A stretch of 64,000 bases of DNA from positions 79,882,142 to 79,946,141 of the forward strand of contig CM049306.1 of assembly GCA_026874595.1 (NCBI GenBank). Reading direction: 5' to 3'. The notes below the pieces were generated by a model. That model worked only from the letters and a program-made list of their open reading frames with translations, searched no databases and was not told the DNA's origin. The stretch comes from Sipunculus nudus. Lineage: Eukaryota > Annelida > Sipuncula > Golfingiida > Sipunculidae. Each line of letters begins with the position of its first letter. The stretch's first letter is position 1. A program made the translations under genes and the position numbers. Below are positions 61,401-64,000 of this stretch, piece after piece.

Positions 61401-63181
61401 TACTTGCTTATCTGAAATTTGGGGCTACTCGAACTTATTCTAAATGAAGGACAAAATTGTAAAAAGTAAAATAATTCTAATGTAACCTTTTTCATTTTCA
61501 TATACAATCTAATAAAATAAATGTGAGCATTAAGTATTTTAAAATAGTATCTTAAATATTAATTATATATATACATATATATATACATATATACATATAT
61601 ACATATATAATAACGTATGTATTTTTTAAACGAGTCCAAGCTGTTGTTCTTAACAAAACGGAAGCTTACTCTAAAGGAAGCTGTGTAGTTGGTATCTTAA
61701 TTGATTGCATATTACGTCTGTTAAATTTCTGCTAATTTTTTTCAGTTTCGCCTCCTGTAAAGAGCGAGGAATACAATTCATCGGGTGTGATCTTAAGCCT
61801 GGCCCATCAGTTTGAGGATCTTATAACCAGGTCAGAAGACAATGTCTAATCCTCGCGTCATTGCCCGATCTGACCCAACTTTCTAACATGTTTTTATGGA
61901 GGTCACCGCCTACTTTTTTGTAATGCTAATTTAACTGATTTTAATCGAACTATGTGCATCTGCATAATTCCATTGACGAGCGGTACCACCTCCAGTTTAT
62001 ATCCTCGTGTAAACATAATCAGGCGACTACAGAAACTGCGGGCGTGGTTGTATATCACTTGCCCTCCCACCCACTCCCTTTGATATGTCATTACACCCCC
62101 CCGGCCCCAAAAATCGCATTGATTGGCTTCATGGGCTTCATCCCCGCAGTTGGTGACCCAGCGGCTACTGAGCTGTTCATCATATTGTTCAAGCCTGTGC
62201 ATAAGTGAAATACTGACAGAAAAACAGAGGAAAAGTTCTGATCCTAATATTAATCAATATGTCAGAGTTCAATCATGTTTATAACCTTCAGCCCCTGAAG
62301 AATATGTAATATTAATTAGTGGTATATCTGAAATGAATATCACAATATCGCTTAATTATGATTAAAAATTTAAATATACATGTATATAACATTTTTTTTC
62401 AATATTGACCGAAGAACTTTCTGTATTTTTCTTATTTTTCTTCTGTATAAGTTCTTAATGTAAAAAAGACCATAATATGAATGACGGTATGACATAATAA
62501 AATGAATACTATGTCGCTATTCTAATATAATTAAGGATGAATATACCGTCAAATACAGAGGCGGCACTTTTCATGAAACCTCGATGCCGCCCTTCTCTGA
62601 TAGGTAATTTACACAATATTTCAAGTCCAATGGTTCAAGGTCTATATCTTCTATACGCCCTGGCCATAGGAAATGTCATTGGCATAACATGAATTATTCA
62701 CAGGGCAAAGTTACTTTTTTAAAAAGTGAACTTGGTGCTAGAGCTGGTCACAGCATATGTCCGCAACGGCTCCCTCGACCAGAACTTTCACAGTTCGAGT
62801 CTGTAATGGAAGGTCCGAGCTTATAGGCGAGTTCACAGTAGATAATTTACGAAAGTGTAGTGAGAAAGGTGGAGGAAACCGGATACCCCGGAGAGAACCA
62901 CCGACCTTGGACGGGTCACTACAACCCACTCTCATGGCAACACCTGTGATCGAAAACAGGTCATTAGCGGAGAGGCCCGAGCGTTTTACCGCTCTGCTGT
63001 CCAGGCCCCAACATAAAACAGTGGTTTGTGTTAAAATTTACTTCTTCATATTTCATTTTTTTCAGATGCACTTGGAGAGGGAAGCCGTGTAATTCGTCCA
63101 ACTTTAAACTGAGGTTCACCAGCTATGGAGTGTGCTATACATTTAACGGTGACGATGAGCCCCTGATGACGTCACAGGCAG
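39116..63181 (+). CDS. DEG/ENaC (amiloride-sensitive) sodium channel, 5' part
   Basis: Five exons join in frame: 39116-39429, 39633-39800, 61226-61296, 61746-61830 and 63066-63181. They give the first 251 residues. The rest lies beyond the right edge. The product is a subunit of a trimeric cation channel of the ASC family (ASIC, FaNaC and BASIC type). Visible parts are a Glu/Lys-rich cytoplasmic region (30-67), the gating His-Gly pair (H88-G89, in [10 protein letters not shown]), the first membrane helix (about 106-124), the FPAVTICN signature (149-156), the LYRYISDLY helix, and extracellular Cys214, Cys221 and Cys236. The second helix and selectivity filter are not in view. The ligand (protons, peptide, other) cannot be read from this part. 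An in-frame TAA just upstream supports the ATG at 39116. Confidence 0.9.
39633..39800 (+). CDS. Channel exon 2: TM1 and FPAVTICN
   Basis: Acceptor CTTTTTTTCTAG|G and donor TTACAG|GTAAGT, 168 nt, phase 2-2. It encodes membrane helix 1 ([19 protein letters not shown]), a sequon N125-R-T and the hallmark [10 protein letters not shown]. The 21.4-kb intron that follows holds most of the transposons in the right half of the window. Confidence 0.95.
39907..40589. mobile_element. hAT (Charlie-like) non-autonomous element
   Basis: Starts CAGGGGTGGGTAACCTTT and ends GCTTTCCCAACCCTG, whose complement is CAGGGTTGGGAAAGC. These termini are typical of hAT/Charlie MITEs. Flanking 8-mers (TGTTGGTG and GGTTAGGG) match poorly, so the duplication is decayed. 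No transposase. It lies in channel intron 2, 23 bp left of the LINE tail. Confidence 0.6.
41522..42026 (-). pseudogene. CR1/L2-like reverse transcriptase fragments
   Basis: Two overlapping open pieces. 41793-42026 has [20 protein letters not shown], the block A Asp motif of RT. 41522-41812 has [20 protein letters not shown] and the catalytic FADD followed by TIIYYTS. A frame change separates them near the YLSDR motif. Not functional. Confidence 0.9.
42203..42544 (-). pseudogene. CR1/L2-like pre-RT linker fragment
   Basis: A 113-codon open piece on the minus strand between endonuclease and RT. It contains the [29 protein letters not shown] pattern, which corresponds to the conserved segment before RT block 1 (GxD.i....lk..a..i...l..lFN.sI) of CR1-like LINEs. 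Confidence 0.8.
43200..43460 (-). pseudogene. LINE endonuclease, C-terminal part
   Basis: On the minus strand, a DRHGGG motif (about 43427-43445), characteristic of APE endonucleases of LINEs, is followed by [11 protein letters not shown] and [10 protein letters not shown] (43200-43388). The start of the domain lies on the other side of the inserted DNA transposon. Stops interrupt the frame. Confidence 0.8.
43461..44907. mobile_element. DNA transposon with CACTG ends, nested in the LINE
   Basis: The left end CACTGAAAACATAGGGTTG and the complement of the right end CCCTGAAAACGTAGGGTTG match at 17 of 19. Further GGTTGTCAAA-type copies lie just inside the left end, as subterminal repeats do. CACTG termini with subterminal repeats recall the CACTA/EnSpm group, but the target duplication is at most CA and not proven. 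The interior has a (CT)n(AT)n(AAT)n block (43580-43660) and no transposase. Confidence 0.6.
44908..45060 (-). pseudogene. LINE endonuclease, N-terminal part
   Basis: The minus strand reads [20 protein letters not shown] (about 44985-45050), then in another frame [14 protein letters not shown] and ISGFNM. This is the start of an APE endonuclease (the SETW motif carries the catalytic Glu). It ends exactly where the CACTG-type transposon begins. Confidence 0.8.
45208..45790 (-). pseudogene. LINE ORF1-like: SGNH end and zinc knuckles
   Basis: A 181-codon frame, overlapping a second one. It starts with a helix of the SGNH esterase-like domain, then [20 protein letters not shown] and [19 protein letters not shown], the catalytic His-bearing end of that domain (Asp-x-x-His is degenerate here). 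Two zinc knuckles follow, [14 protein letters not shown] and CYNCGQAGH. This architecture belongs to CR1/L2-type LINEs. Part of the SGNH domain is deleted. Confidence 0.75.
45831..47745. other. Channel intron 2, no element recognised
   Basis: AT-rich intronic DNA. I see no bounded transposon, exon or RNA gene. Confidence 0.4.
47746..48460 (+). repeat. ~150-bp minisatellite (GGCCGCTGTACCATTGAATC)
   Basis: Four to five diverged head-to-tail units. Each has GCCAATATGGC, then GCTGTACCATTGAATC, GTATGACA, a GGAATTxxxTAGGG-like stretch and TTTTCAGGGTCAAGAAGTCT. Further units occur in reverse orientation at 48870-49090, 49385-49425 and 49985-50160, so the locus is an inverted array. Confidence 0.75.
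48870..50170 (-). repeat. Reverse-oriented minisatellite units, interrupted
   Basis: Reverse-complement copies of the 47746-48460 unit lie at 48870-49090, 49385-49425 and 49985-50160 (ATGATTCAATGGTACAACG, CTTGACACTGAAAACA). Between them are units of the IR3 minisatellite in reverse (49105-49330, palindrome GGTCATTATGACC at 49115-49127, G15 at 49234-49248) and a LINE fragment (49428-50000). Confidence 0.7.
49428..50024 (-). mobile_element. LINE 3' fragment, copy 1 (jockey/Rex1-like RT end)
   Basis: The minus-strand frame 49650-50024 encodes the region after the RT palm. Motifs are [32 protein letters not shown] and [15 protein letters not shown], typical of the C-terminal end of jockey/Rex1/CR1-group reverse transcriptases. 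The 3' UTR has an (ATT)n stretch and ends in an ATAAGATAAG-like tail near 49430. It is inserted in a minisatellite unit. The same sequence recurs at 52160-53235. Confidence 0.8.
50780..51255 (+). repeat. ~125-bp minisatellite, four units
   Basis: Units start near 50780, 50911, 51033 and 51157. Each has TTGGTGGCACCACCAGTC or its variants, an AAGCTATTxGAGGTGTATGGA-like middle and ATGCAAAATTTCAGGCTGATA. The divergence is high. No coding is seen. Confidence 0.75.
51256..52155. other. Channel intron 2, AT-rich repeats
   Basis: 51310-51540 contains two or three diverged copies of a unit with GTTGCCAAATCTGAAATA and GAGTCTGCCAAAGCTAT. 51720-52070 is dominated by interrupted TATA/ATAC microsatellite sequence. 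No exon is seen. Confidence 0.6.
52156..53240 (-). mobile_element. LINE fragment, copy 2 (jockey/Rex1-like)
   Basis: The right-hand part extends further 5' than copy 1. On the minus strand it has the RT block A motif ([13 protein letters not shown], near 53190-53225), then a QG-C box region and the same C-terminal end as copy 1. Many stops and frameshifts make it non-functional. The 3' tail (ATAAGATAAG, 52160) and the internal (ATT)n match copy 1, so both come from one LINE family. Confidence 0.75.
53241..54321. other. Channel intron 2, no element recognised
   Basis: Strongly AT-rich intronic DNA. Open frames are short and of random composition. No element ends are seen. Confidence 0.4.
54322..54858 (+). 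other. 178-codon open frame, no family recognised
   Basis: An unbroken frame of 178 codons in AT-rich DNA is longer than expected by chance. It starts with TTG, not ATG (the first in-frame Met is about codon 10). It has no recognisable domain, no Cys pattern and no convincing membrane helix. It could be a degraded transposon gene or chance. It lies within channel intron 2 in the sense orientation but shows no good acceptor and donor pair. I do not claim a gene. Confidence 0.15.
54859..55482. other. Channel intron 2, no element recognised
   Basis: AT-rich DNA with no exon or bounded element. Confidence 0.4.
55483..55558. repeat. (AT)n microsatellite
   Basis: TA/AT dinucleotides with small breaks near 55498 and 55507. 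Confidence 0.95.
55660..56880 (-). pseudogene. Degraded antisense coding-like region, unknown
   Basis: A chain of open pieces on the minus strand (56691-56873, about 56360-56640 in several frames, 56080-56337, 55664-55996) has protein-like composition, for example [20 protein letters not shown] near 56110. Stops and frameshifts separate them. I do not recognise the family. It could be a fossil transposon gene or a processed pseudogene. It is antisense to the channel gene. Confidence 0.3.
56881..57688. other. Channel intron 2, no element recognised
   Basis: No exon is seen. GGCGGCCATTTTGGAAGTCA near 57411 resembles the minisatellite unit at 47.7-50.2 kb and may be a stray copy. Confidence 0.35.
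57689..57900. repeat. Two (AT)n tracts around a 75-bp spacer
   Basis: TA/AT tracts at 57689-57734 and 57809-57900, the latter with TACATACATATATG variation. Confidence 0.95.
57901..58010 (-). mobile_element. tRNA-like SINE head, antisense
   Basis: The minus strand reads GGTGGGTAGCACTCTGAC (A-box-like) and GGATCATGGGTTTGAGATC (B-box-like), 30 bp apart as in tRNA genes. Its 3' end runs directly into the (AT)n tract at 57809-57900, so the dinucleotide tract may be its tail. No intact tRNA fold is claimed. Confidence 0.45.
58205..58355 (+). mobile_element. tRNA-like SINE head, sense
   Basis: ATCGTGGCTTAGTGTTTATA is an A-box-like start. TATGTTCGATTCCAATC is a near-perfect B box about 35 bp further on. 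An anticodon-arm-like stem (CGTCC/GGAAG) lies between. A ~70-bp unrelated body follows and then an (AT)n tract from 58356. It is therefore a tRNA-derived SINE, not a tRNA gene. Confidence 0.5.
58356..58427. repeat. (AT)n microsatellite
   Basis: An uninterrupted AT dinucleotide tract directly after the SINE body. Confidence 0.95.
58428..61225. repeat. Channel intron 2 end, diverged ~470-bp duplication
   Basis: 59270-59705 and 59740-60175 share landmarks in the same order: TTGATGCRAATGT, GAATACATRATAAA, TGAACATTTT and GGTTATCGAATTxTT near the end. This suggests an old tandem duplication. G13 tracts are at 60548-60560 and 61162-61174. No exon was found before the acceptor at 61225. Confidence 0.45.
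61226..61296 (+). CDS. Channel exon 3: post-TM1 extracellular helix
   Basis: A 71-nt exon: acceptor TTTATATTTATGTAG|G and donor AATG|GTATGT. It joins exon 2 in phase 2 and leaves in phase 1. It encodes [20 protein letters not shown], the segment after FPAVTICN where ASIC-type channels have a similar F-[ST]-x-x-x-x-x-D-LY stretch. Confidence 0.85.
61560..61609. repeat. (ATAC/AT)n microsatellite
   Basis: TATATACATATATA units in the intron between channel exons 3 and 4. Confidence 0.9.
61746..61830 (+). CDS. Channel exon 4
   Basis: An 85-nt exon: acceptor TAATTTTTTTCAG|TT and donor ACCAG|GTCAGA, entering in phase 1 and leaving in phase 2. It encodes [28 protein letters not shown] helix followed by the invariant Arg-Cys (formed with exon 5) matches the region before the first extracellular Cys cluster. 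The donor is weaker than the others. Confidence 0.8.
61831..62737. other. Channel intron 4, first part
   Basis: 62030-62170 has higher GC and a CCCCCC run but no recognised exon. The rest is AT-rich. No bounded element is seen before the SINE at 62738. Confidence 0.4.
62738..63012 (-). mobile_element. tRNA-derived SINE with conserved body, antisense
   Basis: On the minus strand from 63010, GGACAGCAGAGCGGTAAAAC (A-box-like) is followed at tRNA spacing by CTGTTTTCGATCACAGG (B-box-like). A GC-rich body follows, with ATGAGAGTGGGTTGT, CGTCCAAGGTCGGTGG and TCTCCGGGGTATCCGG. This tRNA head plus body resembles metazoan SINEs that share a conserved central domain. It lies in channel intron 4, 55 bp before exon 5. 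Confidence 0.6.
63066..63181 (+). CDS. Channel exon 5: first extracellular cysteines
   Basis: A 116-nt exon: acceptor TTTCATTTTTTTCAG|A and donor GCAG|GTATGC (phase 1 out). It encodes [20 protein letters not shown] then [13 protein letters not shown]. The C-x-F/W-x-G-x-x-C...GxCYTFN pattern is a hallmark of ASIC/FaNaC extracellular domains. The reading frame stays open past the donor, but the conserved sequence stops there. Confidence 0.95.
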
Positions 63182-64000
63182 GTATGCTGGCACTTTTTGT
63201 AAAACTTTCAGGTTACCCACCCTTCAGCCTTAAAGTAGTTTCTATTCAAATCAATTTCCAATTAGGAATCGTGTTAATGACCGGGACTACTTGTCTCAAC
63301 TGTCAACTGTCACAATTTGTCAAAATTCAAGATAAAGCATTCTTTTTACATTACACTTGCGCATACCAAATATTACTTGTTGGTATAACTAAGTGCTTAC
63401 CTCAAAACATGAACTTTCATCTAATTGCCTTGAAACAGTTCTAATCCATCATATTCGAATGGACCACCTACTGGTTCACTACCTTAATACTTCCGCCACT
63501 GGTCTATTTAGAAGCCCGAATGCCTGGTGGGGTTCGGATTTATTTACCCACAATCCCTAACCTGCACAGTTGCACGCTTGTAGCCCACAATGTGGATACG
63601 TTTCTTATCAGTGTGACAGTTACCTAACAAACTAAAAAACACCGATTGATGACCACTGTTCGGTTCGGATATCCATAAATCAAGAAAAACAAATATTTCA
63701 GTCTTAAAGCACCGAATATCTTTTTTTCTATTTAACAATATAAAAACAATAATGAGGCAGTTTTAATCTAGCCCGCCCAGACATATCATTTATGATAAAT
63801 GTTAATTTTAGAATATTTGGGAGTAACAACAGATGCCCCAATAAAAGTAATTACTAATTAACTGTTTTAATACATGTACTAAAACAGGAGTTGAAATATA
63901 AGTAATGTATGTGCAAAATATTGACGATAAAATGTTTTTCCCGCTACACGTAATAATAATGCAAGTGTTTAATTGTCCAGCCATTGGCCACTTCAAAGTG
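63182..64000. other. Channel intron 5, incomplete
   Basis: AT-rich intronic sequence to the window edge. No further channel exon is visible, so the rest of the palm, finger and thumb domains and TM2 must lie to the right. Confidence 0.5.

Noticed and set aside
62757-63092. 111-codon + frame just before channel exon 5
   Set aside because: It is the reverse strand of the tRNA-derived SINE. The channel coding sequence begins only at 63066 in another frame.

Overview
This window is eukaryotic nuclear DNA, most likely from a marine invertebrate. It is AT-rich and dominated by (AT)n, (ATT)n and poly-G tracts, minisatellites and degraded transposons. Its few genes are split into small exons with GT-AG junctions. 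The two recognisable host genes are a C-type lectin-like membrane protein and a DEG/ENaC (amiloride-sensitive) sodium channel. The repeat types resemble those of lophotrochozoans such as molluscs or brachiopods, but I cannot name the species. There are no bacterial operons, rRNA, CRISPR arrays or intact transposase genes.

Layout. 1-20.8 kb holds no recognisable host gene. It contains a tRNA-like SINE (1.9 kb), two copies of one MITE (2.96 and 10.0 kb), a 200-bp hAT-type MITE with an 8-bp target duplication (3.5 kb), a 2.1-kb hAT-like element (6.3-8.3 kb), a second SINE family (10.9 kb), a ~150-bp minisatellite carrying nuclear-receptor-like palindromes (13.15-14.48 kb) and a 2.2-kb fold-back element (17.95-20.14 kb). 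20.8-27.6 kb is a four-exon gene on the + strand for a single-pass C-type lectin-like protein of 297 residues. Its exon order is odd: the exon for the C-terminal half of the lectin fold comes before the exon for the N-terminal half. Intron 1 carries a 5'-truncated LINE with a perfect 13-bp target duplication and a hAT-type MITE. 28-39 kb is again transposon territory. It has a three-deep nest of elements (29.3-31.0 kb) and a ~2.4-kb tandem duplication (34.1-38.9 kb) with one breakpoint inside a hAT element.

39.1 kb to beyond the right edge is the 5' part of a DEG/ENaC-family channel on the + strand. Five exons are visible: cytoplasmic N-terminus, first membrane segment and start of the extracellular domain. 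Intron 2 is 21.4 kb. It holds a hAT element, an antisense CR1/L2-like LINE itself interrupted by a DNA transposon with CACTG-like ends, two minisatellites, two copies of another antisense LINE, several SINE-like pieces and long (AT)n tracts.

Both host genes encode membrane proteins, but nothing shows that they work together. The observation most worth following is the permuted lectin exon order. All its introns are phase 1, so the permuted order stays in frame, and the two lectin exons would also form a stop-free 414-nt circle. Next are the tandem repeat built around perfect IR3 (AGGTCAnnnTGACCT) palindromes and the layered transposon history.
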